Shown here piece by piece: positions 14,662 through 26,599 of a DNA stretch of 64,000 bases. The stretch spans positions 62,900,421 to 62,964,420 of the forward strand of contig NC_088173.1 of NCBI RefSeq assembly GCF_028769735.1, in the 5' to 3' direction. This stretch comes from Zonotrichia leucophrys gambelii (lineage: Eukaryota; Chordata; Aves; Passeriformes; Passerellidae). Both the position numbers and the translations under genes were made by a program. The stretch's first letter is position 1, and each line of letters starts with the position of its first letter. A model generated the notes under the pieces. That model was not told where the DNA came from and searched no databases. It was given only the letters and a program-made list of their open reading frames with translations.

Positions 14662-15376
14662 TGTAGTGCATTTACCCTGGCTGGATACCTGACATATACC
14701 AAGGCACCTCTACCACTGTCAGGATGAGAAAATATAACAAAGTGTTTGCAAGCTGAGAAAAGGATCTGGAGACATCTATCACGAAATTCCATTGTAGGCA
14801 AAACAGGCCTGAATTGGAGTTATTAACTGAATTTATAACTAGCAAAATCAGAGCAGGATAATGAGAAGTAAAATAAGACCTTAAAAACACCTGCCCCTCA
14901 CCTCTTCCTTTTTCACAGCTCTACCTCCTCGCCCAGCAGCACAGGGAGAGAGGGAATGAAGGTTATGGTCTGCTCAGCACAAGTCATTGCTGCTGCTCAG
15001 GGACAGGGTCCTTCCCCTGCTCCAACATGGGGCCCCTTCCACGTGAGACAGTTCTCCATGAACTTCTCCAACTTGAGTCCATCCCATGGGCAACAGTTCT
15101 CCACAAATGGCTGCAATGTGGGACAGTTTTTAGAAGGTGGAGTCCTTCAAGGACAGGCTGTTCCAGTGTGGGTCTCCAAGGGGTCACAAGTCCTACCAGG
15201 AAACCTTCTCTGGCATGGGCTCCTCTGTCCATGGGTCTGCAGATCCCTGCCAGGACCCTGCTCCAGACAGGCCTCCCAACCCTCTCAGGGATCCAGCTCC
15301 AGCACAGGGCTCCTCCATGGGCTGCAGGTGGATCTCAGCATCCTCGTGTTCCTCCATGGGCTGCATGAGATCGGTG
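14662..15376 (-). mobile_element. ERVL-like LTR fragment, GC-rich, longest copy
   Basis: A GC-rich block in an AT-rich setting, homologous to the copies at 18974-19460 and 23409-23588. The shared plus-strand start is 'TGTAGTG...TACCCTGGCTGG', followed by a Gly/Lys-rich-looking AG stretch and a 'CAGGATAATGAGAA' block at 14854-14867. From about 15030 it has degenerate internal tandem units built around 'CCATGGGCTGCA' and 'TCCA(C/A)...GG', which gives spurious open frames on both strands, including one of 169 codons at 14956-15465. The sense strand is minus, since family members have their TATA box on the strand reading TGTATTGGG at the 5' end. That 5' end is missing here, so the copy is truncated at its right edge. 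Confidence 0.75.
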
Positions 15377-15450
15377 TTATGAGAAGAACTCTGATTTTTT
15401 CTTTCCTGGGAACAGAAGATTCTTTCTGTAGAATAAAAAGAAGTTGTGTT

Positions 15451-15481
15451 TCTGGGCACCACTGAAAGGAGCCTGGATCCA
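15451..15481 (-). mobile_element. Small CR1 scrap
   Basis: About 30 bp is nearly identical to 17870-17900 inside the larger CR1 ('TGGGCACCACTGAAA...GAGCCT.GATCCAT', two differences). It lies just right of the ERVL-like LTR, so the LTR may have landed in or beside an older CR1. Too short for anything further. Confidence 0.45.
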
Positions 15482-17724
15482 TGAAACAGCAAAAAGCTTT
15501 GGGAAAATTTTAGAATTCAAAAATATGTTTTTTTTCTAGAAGCCATCCTTCAATATCCTCACTCTTCACATGAGCTTACAAATACTGTCAGCAGGTGATA
15601 AAGATCTTGGCTGCTGCTGGGAGCTTTTAAAATCAACTATTTAATTTGAATAATATATGTTGAAAAACTTTTTTCAAGCACCTCTTTTCCCTTCCTCCTC
15701 AGCCTCTTTTACTCCTCCCTGCCACAAGTTAAGAAAACACATTGCTTTCAAAATTCCCACATATCCGAAACAAGCATTATTGACTGTTGTGATGAATGTG
15801 TGCATATAAACACAAGCCTCTGCATACATGTGTAGAAGGAGACATTTTTGTGTGTGTCAAATATAAATATCTCAGAAGATTGATCAAATATTTACACTTC
15901 AAAGATGCGCTGCACATGTGAGCACTATGTTGGAATGTGCTGATTATGAAGAGGCAAGTGACGAAAGCAAGCAGAAGGTGCTGCTTACACACTGGTATTT
16001 CCTAGGCCAGGTTGCAGAGAACAGTTTTATGGCCTAAGTCATTCTAAAGAGCCAGTGTTTATGTCCTTCAGTAAAAGCTGCTCACCCCTGTGGAAAAGAG
16101 CTGTGCATTTCAGTTACATATGAGAAGGAAGGTTTAGTTTTGTCTGTTTGCTCTCTTCTTCATGGGGGAAAAAATTTACTTTGGGTCTACTGATTAATGA
16201 AGGGCAAAAGTTCAGTTTTATAAATAGAGAATTTGGGACACAGATTTTCCAAAGTATTCATCACTATCTGCAGTTACTCTTTACAGAGAAATTTTGCATA
16301 GCCAGTCCCAAAACCTATTCAAACATTGAGCAGAAAGTTATATATGGAATTTCAGGTGGTTTTTTATTCAGTTGTAGGATATCAGGACAAGCATATCCTC
16401 CCTGTGAAGTTAGAAATGAGTTCTACTTATTTTATTTGCTCCTTATCAAATATACGATTTCATCTGATTGACTCTGGGTTTTTTACCCAGTGGAATCCCA
16501 GTGGAGCACTGCTGCTAACTGACATGATTGCCCATAATATCTCTATTATATCTGTTATACCTTATCATGTCAAAGACTTCTAGCAGAGTCTTTAATTTGT
16601 GAATCATTGACAAAATAGTCCTTAACAGCACCTTGAAGTGTTGAGCTGTTACAGGAGTAGTCTTTATCCTTAGACGACAAGACGGAAAAATAAAGGTCAA
16701 AATCCTTTATAGAGGAATAGAAGTTGTTCTTCTTCTTTCCATTAGATGAAAGACTCCATATGAAAAATTAAAATTAAAACAGGAATGAGGCTTCATAACA
16801 AGGAATTACCAGGACAATTTAGAAAAGAAAACAAGACAGAGGTAATAATAATTTTAGAAAGACGGTTGAAAAGCTATTACAATGTATTACCTTCAGCAAT
16901 ATCCTATAACTGTAGAATGAATTTAACCGCTTTGTAAACATAATCAAAGGACATGCCTAGGAGAATGAAAGGTTAGAACGAGAGGGCTTCCCAAACCACC
17001 AAAATATCCTAACCACCAATCTGAATAGCTCATTGTTAACTCTTGCCTGACACTGAGGACAAATGTGGTGAATGGCCACAAAGTATGCTATTCAGTAACT
17101 ATTTTACCTACTAAATTTGGTTGATTTAAAAATTTATCATTTGGTTTCGTTCTATTTTCTTTTCTTTTGTATTAGTTTGCAGGTTTTGTTGATTTTTTAA
17201 AATTTTTAAATCACAGAAAAGTCACTTTCTACTTATTTTGACTACATTTTATCCTTAATTTCCAAGTATCAAAAGAAAATATTTTTTTAAAAAAAACTTT
17301 AAAAATTTCTAATGCACCAAAACAACTTTTCTGAAATAAATCACATATTCATTGACAATGATGAAATATCAAAAGCTGTGGAAGTTTGACAGGGTTCAAG
17401 TGAGCTTAAATTGAATGTTCTGTCAAGGTTTGCTGCAAGCCTCTAAAGCAAACCTCTAATAAATCAGCAAGATAAAAGCTGAAAGTACTTTCTAGAAAGG
17501 CATAACAGAAAGTAAATAATAAGCTTAAAATGATGAAAGCAAATTACCTATTTTAAGGTAAAGAAACTATCCAATATGTTTTATGCAAAAGTCTAGAAAA
17601 AACAGCTATAATTACTGTTGAAGGTTATAAATACATTTGTATTTTGTCCTTAAATACTTTCCTTCAAATATGTGAGCTAATCCAAAGAAATAGTAATTTG
17701 ACTGAATATAATTACATCCCTTCT
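15482..17724. other. AT-rich DNA, no feature recognised
   Basis: No supportable gene, repeat or RNA. It contains short A/T homopolymer runs (for example 17281-17300) and small overlapping open frames with no family resemblance. Confidence 0.45.
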
Positions 17725-18973
17725 ACTTTGTAGCAGCCACAGAAGTCTCCAAAACCTCTCTGGAAACATGTATCAGTGGTCAATAACTCTCATGCTAAAA
17801 GAGTGTCTCCTGATGTTCAAATGGAACATCCTGTGTTTCAGTTTGAACCCATTGCTTCCTGCCTTGTCACTGGGCACCACTGAAAAGAGCCTCGATCCAT
17901 CTTCTTTACTTCCTCCCATCAGGAACTTGGATCCATTGATGTGATCTACCCTGAGCCTTCTCTTCTCCAGACTAAATGGTCCCAGCTCTCACAGCCTCTC
18001 TTCATTTGGCAGGTGCTTCAGGCCCTCCATCATCTTAGTGGCCTTTTGCTGGACTCCAGCATGGCCATGAGTCTCTTGTTCTGGGGAGCTCAGAACTGAG
18101 CACAGCACTCCAGGTGCTTACTAGTGCTGAGTAGACGGGAAAGATCATCTCACTTGACCTGCTGCAACACTCTTCTTAACGCAGCCAGTGCACCGTTTGA
18201 CACCTTTGCAGCAAGGGCACACTGCTAGGCCTGGGTTCAACTTTGTGTTCACTAGAATCTCCTACCCTTTCCTAAAAAGCTGCTTTCCAGCTGATCCATC
18301 CCCAGCATATATTGGTGCAAAGTGGTTTTTTCTCCATAAGAGCAGGACAATAACTTCACGGGGTTCCTGCCAGCCCATTTCTCCAACCTGCCTCTGGAGA
18401 GTAGTATGACCCTCTAGTGTATCAGCCACTAATGACAACCTTTTGTCTTCAGGAGACTTGATCAGGTTACGTTCTGCTCCATTATCCAGACCATTAATGA
18501 AGGTATTTTGAATGGGATTGGACCCAGTGTTTAACTCTGAGGTATGCTGATAGTTACTGGCCTCCAACTAGACTTCATATCACTGATCCTTACCCTCTGG
18601 ATGCCACCATTCAGCCAGTTTTTAATAGACCTCATTTGTTTGCTCACCCAGCCCATCCTTTATCAGTCTCTCTATGAAATGCAGTCCTGAAAGCTTTACT
18701 GAAATCAAGGTAAGACAATATTCTTTGCTCTCCCTCATCTACCAAGGAATTTATTCATTGTGTGTTACCGAGTTGGTCAAGCACGACTCTTTTTACATCC
18801 ATGCTGACTACTATCATCTTTTTCTCCTTCACCAGCTTGGAAATTTTTTCCAGGATTAGCTACTACATCACTTTCACAGGGACTGAGGTGAGGCTGATGG
18901 ATCTGTATTTCCCATGGGTCTTTCTTCTTGCCCTTCTCGAAGATATAAAAGATAAGACTTTCATTCCTCCAGG
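17725..18973 (-). mobile_element. CR1 LINE, 3' half (part 1 of 2)
   Basis: A long CR1 copy in minus orientation. The plus strand first shows the 3' UTR ('CACTGGGCACCACTGAAAAG' at 17869-17888, then 'TTCTCTTCTCCAGACTAAA' at 17958-17976). It continues through the reverse-transcriptase C-terminal half, including the stretches equivalent to 'TAGTTACTGGCCTCCAACTA' at 18550-18569 and 'GGGACTGAGGTGAGGCTGA' at 18880-18898. Reading frames are broken by stops and indels, so no active protein is encoded. The copy is interrupted at 18973 by an LTR and resumes at 19461. Confidence 0.88.
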
Positions 18974-19460
18974 TTGTGGTTAACCTTGGCTGGCCACCAG
19001 ATGTCTACTAAGCCAGTCTAATATTCCCCTTTCTCAGCTGGACAGGGAAGAGAAAGTATAATGAAAGACTCCTGGATCAAGATATGGATAGGGAGAGATC
19101 ACTTTCCAATTGCTGTAAAGGGCAAAACAAGCCCAACTTGGGGGATATTAATTTAATTTATTGCCATTTTAAAGTCAGACTAGGATAATGAGAAGGAAAG
19201 ACAAATCTTAAAACAACTTGATCCCCTGGGTTCAGCTGCACTCCTGGCTTCTCTGCCTCTTATCCCTAAGTGGGACAGAGGGATGAGGAATGGGGACTGT
19301 GGTCAGTTCATCTTTGTCTCTGCTGTTTCTTCCTCTTCACACTACATTTGCTGTCTGGCATTGGATCTTTTGGACTCAGAGGAAGCTTCTGGCACAGAAG
19401 CCACATCTAGTAGCTCCTCCACCCTCCACTAAAAGAGCCTTGGACACAAACCCAACACAC
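18974..19460 (-). mobile_element. ERVL-like solo LTR nested in CR1
   Basis: A second copy of the GC-rich LTR family, with both ends present but the middle tandem-unit region deleted. The left edge is 'TTGTGGTTAACCTTGGCTGG' and the right edge is 'CACAAACCCAACACA', the complement of the family's 5' TGT(A)TTGGG start. It interrupts the CR1 reading: CR1 stops with CCAG at 18969-18972 and resumes with CCAG at 19461-19464. That gives a 4-bp (probably 5-bp, one base changed) target duplication. ERVL elements usually duplicate 5 bp. The exact first and last bases are uncertain by one or two. Confidence 0.82.
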
Positions 19461-19600
19461 CCAGTTCTCTGGCATGTCTCACACTTGAACGATCTTTCAA
19501 AGGTGGCCAAGAGCAGCCTCAGAATCCATCAGCCAACTCCCTGTCAAGCACAGTTAATCCTGCTACTACCTCCTGTGTTGTGCTGAAGGATGACTGGATT
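19461..19600 (-). mobile_element. CR1 LINE (part 2 of 2, beyond nested LTR)
   Basis: Continuation of the CR1 of 17725-18973. The order of motifs ('CCAGTTCTCTGGCA', 'GATCTTTCAAAGGTGGCCAA', then 'ATCAGCCAACTCCCTGTCA') is what the CR1 ORF2 complement shows immediately after the 'CTTGCCCTTCTCGAAGAT' block at 18929-18946. The CR1 match fades after about 19600. Confidence 0.78.
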
Positions 19601-20149
19601 GGTGCCTTCTAACATAAGCCTTTTCAGTTCAAGTGCTTGGGTTCCATACTGTTTTTCTTCTTCTGACTTAATGGGTAATATGAAGAATTCACTTTTTTAA
19701 GAGATTGATCTGTATTTTATTCACTCTGTTGCTGATGTATTGCTGTATCAGCAATAAAAAGTTGTCTAGGGAAATATATCGAAATAAAAGGCAAATGGAA
19801 CTTGGGAGAAGAGGAGACTGAAAACAAATTAGTACAAAAGTAATAGATATTGACTTGATAATGGAAGTCCCTTGATGAAACCAATCTAAAACCTCTCTGA
19901 CTGTGAGGTTTTCTTAAATTTAGAAAACATGGTAAGCATTATATAGTGTACTTGTTGAATACTTGATCTCTGAGGCATGTTCCTAGAATTTTGAATTAGG
20001 CTGTCCATCAGGCTGATCAGGAGAGAGAATGAAAACCCACTCAAAACACTGTCACTTAATGCAGTTAATGTAGTTGTGATCATCTCTGAATCACTTGGCA
20101 AATTAATTCAGTCTGCTCAGAATGATCTTTGGGCATCCAAGTCCATAAA

Positions 20150-20330
20150 AATGAAAAAAATCCCCAAACAACAACAATAACAACAACAACACAACCAAAA
20201 GAAAAAAAAAAGAAAAAAAATGCTTAAAAAAACAACCACCCCCCTTCAAAAACAAACACAAAAACCCCCAAAGCACTAAAACCAAACCAACCAATGAACC
20301 AACCAACCAACGAAAAATAAAATGCAAGAA
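20150..20330. repeat. A/C-only low-complexity tract
   Basis: Nearly free of G and T over about 180 bp. It is built from AAC, AAAAC and AACC units, ending in a short (AACC)n run near 20283-20310. The complement is a T/G-only strand, giving a hydrophobic spurious frame on minus (20103-20339). Similar tracts occur at 36573-36690, 37568-37640 and, inverted, 41085-41232. Confidence 0.85.
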
Positions 20331-21078
20331 AACACACAAAGTTCTTTTCTATAGTCTGATGAACATTTAGCCTGGTTCCTAAACAAGTTAATATTATTAA
20401 TGCTGAAATATTGAACAGAAGACAGTTAAACTGCAAATCAGCTATAATTCTACTCTACATGAAAAACGCCTGTAATATTTAGGTAGCTGAAACTACTGGG
20501 TACTTTATTTTTTTTCTGTATTTCTATCAAAGAGTTTTATCCAAATCTTTATTTTGTCTCAGTCTGAAAATTGTCAGGATTGTGGAGGTGTAACTCTGCC
20601 TTTATGATTTCTCTCCACAGACTTCATAAATGCATGACTGGAGTGGTACAGGCAAGATTTCAATCAACAGTATCTAACTTGAAAGTTAGATGGGAACTAG
20701 GAGTGGTTCAGTGCATATGGCCCAATATATGGCTAACGTTTTGTAGCCAATATAAAACACTGATATACAAACTTAGTAAACCATTAATGACTAAAAAAAT
20801 AAACTTTTTATTTTTTTATTAATTAAAAGTTAGCACTTTTCTAACATATCAGCAACAAATCTTCAGCAATTTAAAAATGCAGAAAGGATCTACATCTTTT
20901 CTATGGCATTGTAAATTAAAAACCCAATTCTACAGAATTACTTACAATATTAAATCTGTTAAATTAATCGACAGCCTTGAACAAATCTGAATATCTAACA
21001 GTCAAGAATACCAACAACTGAAAAGTAATGTCACTACATATATGGTGAACATGGTCAGTGTGTAATATCCTTCTTTAG

Positions 21079-21140
21079 GGGGTTGGTTTGTTTTTTTGTT
21101 GTGGGGTTTCCTTTTGTTTATTGTTTGTTTGTTTGTTATC
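21079..21140. repeat. T/G-biased low-complexity tract
   Basis: A tract of TTTG/GTTT units containing a (GTTT)4-like run around 21117-21137. It is the opposite orientation of the A/C tract class. Simple-sequence origin. Confidence 0.7.
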
Positions 21141-22995
21141 GTTTTTAAAATATCATGCATCACTATCTGTTGTTCTATATCCAAGCCATTATTTTCATTA
21201 AAAATTTAAAGCTACAATATTGCACTGGGTCACACAATATGAAGAGCTCATATCACAAGATATTGCATTTCTCCAACTGGTACTGAGCTTAATAAAGTAT
21301 ATTTTGTGACAGTGAAGCTCTAGAAAAGTTCTCATATTTCTTGGGAATATATGGAGCAATTAAGTTGTTACTATATTAATATTTAGTTTAATTTTATTTT
21401 CATTTTTCAGTACTTAAAATCGTTGGCACATTTCATGTGAAAATTAGTTGGATCCTCCCCCCATACAATGGTTGACATATTGCTTTAAGAAGCAAAAGGT
21501 ATTTTAAGACCCTATTCATATCCAATGTAGGGTTATTTTACTGCATTAATTGATTTGTTATCAACTATAAATTACATGAACTTATGGTAAGATAATTTTT
21601 GTCCTTATTACACATTTTTGACAGCTGATAAGTCATGTTTTTTTGGTCCTTATGGGTCTGATATTCAAAATACTATTAAAAAGTAGGATTACATCAAAAA
21701 CATTTTTCCTAGAAACTTCTTAACTATAAACTCAGAACTCTGCTTGAAGCATCCTATTTAGATGTGATTCCATATTAATGAATATCTTAAATTTAAGTCT
21801 GTCACCTTGCTATTAATCTAGTTTATAGGCTTTTTTTCTTTTTTTAATCACTCAACAGAGCAGATTTCAATGAATCTGTCAAGGAATATTGCAGGTGCAC
21901 CTTTAGTATATCTATACTTACTACTGCCAACCTAGTCTGTATATGCAATGTAAGCTTTTCAAATTATTTTTATTCCAGTCTCTTGTTATCCAAATAATTG
22001 TAATGATTTGTACTTCCCCCCCCCCAATTGTTTGTCTTTTCTTTCATGAATTTAAATTTGAAATAGACAAAAATGTGTCCTCTTCTACCGTATGGGATCA
22101 GGATGTATATTTGACACCAACCAAATAGCAGCAGTGTGAAATAATTCTGATTGCTATTAGAACTGCATAGTTAGGGGTATTTTGTTTATTCTTAATAAAT
22201 TTTTTTATGTTACTTTTTCTGAAAACACATTTATGAATGACTTAATGGATAGCTAGGTGAATCCAAATCACAAGTTTTTTGTGTTCTTATGAGGAAGACC
22301 ACTTAAAATAGCTAAACCCACCAAAAATTATTTTAAAAATATGCAGGGGTGGTAAAGTACATCTGTGGAAGCATTTTAACTTGTACCACCTCCACTGAGA
22401 AGGGGAGGAATAAACCTGTAATTTTGCTTACCTACATTTTTTGCTAACAGCTTGAGGACCTTCTACAGATAGCCAACTGCAACATCTTGTAGACCTCCTG
22501 AAAGAAATAAAATAATCCAATCAAGGTGCTGTAAAGGAAGACATACTGCAGGTTTTCTTTTTTTTAAGCTACTTTCCTCTATTTCTTCTTTATTTATAAG
22601 GTTTATATAAGTAAATTACTTGAATGCTACTCTTGGAGCACACTAATTCTCTATGGGGACAAAACCTACCAAAGCATTTTGCTTTTGTAGAAAACGTTTG
22701 AGCTTTAACTCAGGGGATGAGATCTGCAATGTTAAAAAGCTTTTCTTTCTAAAAGAAGAATCAATCTAATTTGAGAATAGTGACAAACAAGCTGAAAGAA
22801 ATTAAGTGTCGTGGAAATTACCTGGTCTAACACTGACTTGGAATAAATAGGCAGACCCAAAATAGCTGTGGTTTTGTAAGCAGAGGTAAGCTTCCTTCTT
22901 TAAGCCATAGAAATTGCAGGGGAAATAAAAAACAACAGAAAAAACACTCCAGAAAAACTCAAAATTATCACAAATCACTCCTTGGTGAACGATTC

Positions 22996-23383
22996 TGTTG
23001 CATGGCTTTGCAAGGGTCTTCAGGGTGAGAGAGATAGACGAGAATATTGACTTCATGATGAGAAGGCTGCATTTATTATTTTATGATATATAATACATTA
23101 AGACTATACTAAAAGGAATAGAGAGAAAAGTTCAGAAGCTACTAAGCTAAGAATAGAATAGGAATCAATGAAACAAGAGAGCTCTCTCTGATTCTGCCCC
23201 AGAGAAACCTCGGTCTCTGATTGGCCCTTAATTTTAAATATGCAACATGGGCCAATCACAGCTGCACCTGTTGCATTCCACAGCAGCAGATAACCATTGT
23301 TTACATTCTCTTGCTGGGGCCTCAGCCTCCCAGAAGGGGAAAAATCCTAAAGAAAGGACTTTTATGAAAAGGTGTCGGTGACA
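22996..23383 (-). mobile_element. ERVK-type solo LTR, copy 2
   Basis: A 388-bp solo LTR, starting TG and ending CA on the plus strand, and homologous along its whole length to copies at 1520-1916 and 42302-42690. The flanking 6-mers are CGATTC (22990-22995) and CTATTC (23384-23389), a target duplication with one substitution. The minus-strand start reads TGTCACCGACACC, and the AT-rich poly(A)-signal zone lies near 23065-23100. No internal sequence is present. It sits next to an ERVL-like LTR fragment and a CR1, forming a small transposon cluster. Confidence 0.9.
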
Positions 23384-23408
23384 CTATTCCATGGCACATC
23401 ACAGATGC

Positions 23409-23588
23409 TGTAGTGAGTTGACCCTGGCTGGATTCCAGGCACCCACCAAAGCCTCCGTCTCACTCCCCTCCCCAGCTGGACAGGGAAGAAAAAAATGTAA
23501 CAAATGGTTCATGGTTTGAGATAAGGACCAGGAGATATCACTCATCAAATGTCCCCTGCTGACAAAAAGTGGCCATGTAGACCCCATT
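23409..23588 (-). mobile_element. ERVL-like LTR fragment (3' end only)
   Basis: About 180 bp of the family seen at 14662 and 18974. It starts 'TGTAGTGAGTTGACCCTGGC' with 'CCCCAGCTGGACAGGGAAGA' following at 23472-23491. It then breaks off before the 'GGATAATGAGAA' block. Only the LTR 3' portion is present. It lies between an ERVK-type LTR and a CR1 end. Confidence 0.72.
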
Positions 23589-23600
23589 TAAAGGATGCTG

Positions 23601-23815
23601 CATTCACAAGATCACACAATCACCAAATACGGGGAGTTGGAAGGTGCCCACAGGGATCACCAAATCCAACTCCTGGCCCTGCACAACACCATCCCCAAGA
23701 GTTCCAGCATGTGCCAGAGAGAATTGTCCAAACACCTCTTGAACTCTGTCAGGCTGGTGCTGTGACCTGGGAGCCTGTTGCAGTGCCCAACAACTCTCTT
23801 GTAAATATTTTCCTG
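23601..23815 (-). mobile_element. CR1 LINE 3' end
   Basis: CR1 3' UTR in minus orientation. The plus strand begins near the degenerate terminal repeat ('CACACAATCACC'). It continues with 'GTTGGAAGGTGCCCACAGGG' at 23637-23656 and 'AACTCCTGGCCCTGCACA' at 23669-23686, and then the 'CTTGAACTCTGTCAGGCTGG' block at 23738-23757. A 5'-truncated copy, as CR1 copies usually are. Confidence 0.85.
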
Positions 23816-26599
23816 TAAAATCTTGCTTGTTACCTCTTTATGTCCTACTGTCATTACTGCTAGTGAGACAACACTTAATTCTTTTTGGGTGGGTAAAGGG
23901 CTGTAAATATGTCACTTTTCACAGGAAAATCAACTTTCTAAAATCAAAACACTACATTTCAATTACTTAAGCAAGTATTTTAATTCTGTTCATTTCTTTC
24001 AAAATTTATATGTATACCCCCAGCTGCCAAAATGCCTCAGGAAATCATTGTTTGTGAGCAAGGTACCTGTCTAATGGTCAATTTCTGATTGCAATAAAAC
24101 ATTTCAACCAAATCCAAGCATTTAGAGTCTGAGAATCAGTGTTAGTTATCTGATGAAAAACAGTCCAGGAACTTAGCCTACAGACTTTCCTGTCAAATTT
24201 CAATCTTAAATGAGAATCTTGACCATTTTTAAGTAAAAGATATGAATGAGGTGTGAAAGATATTTTTGGAACATTTCTGATTGAAAAGTACACCAGCATT
24301 AAAAAGGGTTACTATAATTTTATACTGAGATCTTCAATCTTTTCTCAGCTAGTCTCACTTTTTTTTTTTTTTTTTTTAAGGAATCACATTAAAATCTATG
24401 TTTAAAGATTAGTTTTCCACCATTTACTTACATCCCCTTTTGAATGGTAGCAATTAACATCTTCCCTTCTTCTCTCTTGTTTTCATACTACAATGATTGG
24501 CTCCATAAGGAGAAAAAAATCCTCTATTTTACTCACTGGGATCTAAAAGACTGAAAATTCAAACCTAAATGTAAAGAAAATATTGCTCCTGCTATGGTTA
24601 CTCACTCTTCTGGATTTTGTTGAAAAATATTTAATGTAGGAAATAGCAACAGAAGTAATAGATAAAATTAAATAAATCAGCCCCTCTTCCTTTTAGATAA
24701 AATCTAGTTTTAAGATGTTCAAAATTTTAAACATTTTTAAAGTAGTGTCAATAAATATTCAGTTGTTTGAAATGCAACTTATATATGTGAAATCAACAGT
24801 AAAAATAATAATGCTATGTGAAAATACACTTTAAAATATAAACTGCCATGGAATTTGAGTGTAAGCATAAAACACTCTACATCCTTAACTGAAGATCTTT
24901 AGCCTAATGCTTTAGCCTAATACTTTCCCACTATTATTTAAACCTCAGCTCTTTCAGTTTGTATTCAGGATGCTTAATTAGTAGAACTCACTTGAAATCC
25001 TAAGATTTAGGCTTGCAAGATTGCTATTTAGGGTTCTATTTAAACATAAAGGATAGCAATTTAATCTGCTTAGAATGAGAAAATGTTTGTATAAATATAC
25101 AACGAATATTTCTTTTAATAGCTGAAGTTCTCCAGTTTCGTATCTTGGCTGATGAAAAATCAGTCAGATTGCCATAGTATGTTAGCAGTCACGCACCATG
25201 GGGTTTTTTTCCCCAAGTGCATTGTGCCTTTATTCCTGCAGAGCAGTAGTACAGCACAGAGCCACTGTTGTTCCAGGTTTTCTCAAAGACTCTCAAGGCA
25301 ATGTTGCACCATCCTTGTTATAACAGATGGTCTTCAGCTGTAGCTTCGCACTTTGTGGAGCTGGTACCACAGCGCAGGATTTGCCCTGAGCGTGTCCTTA
25401 CAAGACTTCAGTGGCCTACCTGTCAGCCATTCACCATGTGTTTAATGGGCATAAAGAAAAGGCTTAAGGCACTCGTGTTGTTCATCATATCTGCCAGATG
25501 TCCAGAGCAACGGAGCTGAGCCTGCAAGAACATTGCTGTAATACTGAGCACTTGATACTGATGTAAGATAGCAGTATCCTAGACTGACAAATTATTCAGA
25601 CCAAACTTATTAAATTTCTCAAACCCCATTTTTTTAAATTTTTATCAACAAGTTTAATTTAATATTTTAAAATGCAAATACATATAAATATGCCTATACT
25701 GACATATTTTCAGATATTTTCATCTGAAAATGTGTCAATATAGGCATATTTATATGTATTTATATGTATTTTTATTACAGTAATATTAGATATTCCACAC
25801 ACATGTTTTTTTCAAATATCCACTTCTAGCAATAGTAAAAGATAGTTAACATTATACGTTTGACACAGGGAATACAAGATGACATTGAAAAGTAAATTGA
25901 ACCTAATTTTTATACCTGTGTACATTGCCACATTTAAAGGCATAAGTTAACAATATTCCATTTTTCTCTGAATGACTCAGATTAAAAAAAAAAAAAAAAT
26001 TTAAAATTCCTGTTCAAAAATGAATTTAGAATTCAGATTTTCTTATTCTTCTAATTTAGTTGTTATGCAGTTGTATGAGGAAATAACGTGTTCAGGAACA
26101 TGTTAATACACTCTATTACCCTACTGCTTAATTATCTATTTCTGTTAGATTTGGGCATCTTGAAGGTTTAAAATCCCAGTATAGTTGGAAAGGAGTTCCC
26201 ATTCTAATGATTGATTTAATAAATGGGTGAAATGATTTCTGACTCTGGATAAGTGTGCTGCATCAAACACTTGTGCAGAGTGTAGGGTTTCTGTCAGACC
26301 GCACTAAGAAAAACTGGCCAGTAAATAGCAAAGTAGAATTGGAAGCTGGAATAAAAATATAGATAGTGAGTAATAACTTGTCATCAATTGCTGAGAGCCC
26401 TATTGTTTCCCAGCATCAGACAAAATCTAAATTAATTCCCATGATACACTCTACCTACGCCATCCATGGAAATGTTCTTGGTCTCTCCTGTGCTGTGATT
26501 TGGTGTGACAAACCAAACCAGGTGTCTTCCACTGACAGGTAGGAATGCTCTCTCTTTCCTGCCATCCACTAGAGTGCAGTGCAGGCCATCCACTATGGG
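23816..26599. other. AT-rich DNA, no gene recognised
   Basis: No supportable gene. It contains a poly(T) run (24359-24377), a slightly more GC-rich patch at 25150-25530 that I could not assign, the large hairpin at 25676-25761, and a poly(A) run at about 25984-25999. Confidence 0.45.
25676..25761. repeat. 86-bp foldback, 40-bp arms and 6-nt loop
   Basis: The left arm 25676-25715 and right arm 25722-25761 are reverse complements at 38 of 40 positions, separated by ATTTTC. Both mismatches are transitions, so each strand's RNA would have one G:U wobble and one A:C mismatch. The arms are AT-rich with a 'GCCTATA' core. Possible explanations are a miRNA-like precursor, a palindromic miniature DNA transposon, or a fold-back mutation during replication. 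No terminal motif or target duplication identifies a transposon family. Confidence 0.9.

Larger units (their letters stand above)
19601..22995. other. AT-rich DNA with low-complexity tracts
   Basis: No gene or interspersed element recognised. It contains the A/C-biased tract at 20150-20330 and a T/G-biased tract at 21079-21140, listed separately. Open frames over the tracts are artefacts of composition. Confidence 0.45.

Noticed and set aside
14956..15465. 169-codon plus-strand open frame, with overlapping frames on both strands
   Set aside because: It lies within a GC-rich ERVL-like LTR with degenerate internal tandem units. Homologous copies at 18974 and 23409 do not keep the frame, and no domain is visible.
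20103..20436. Phe/Leu/Val/Gly-rich minus frames that look like membrane proteins
   Set aside because: They are the complement of an A/C-only low-complexity tract. The same effect occurs at 36568-36762, 37549-37734 and 41011-41322.
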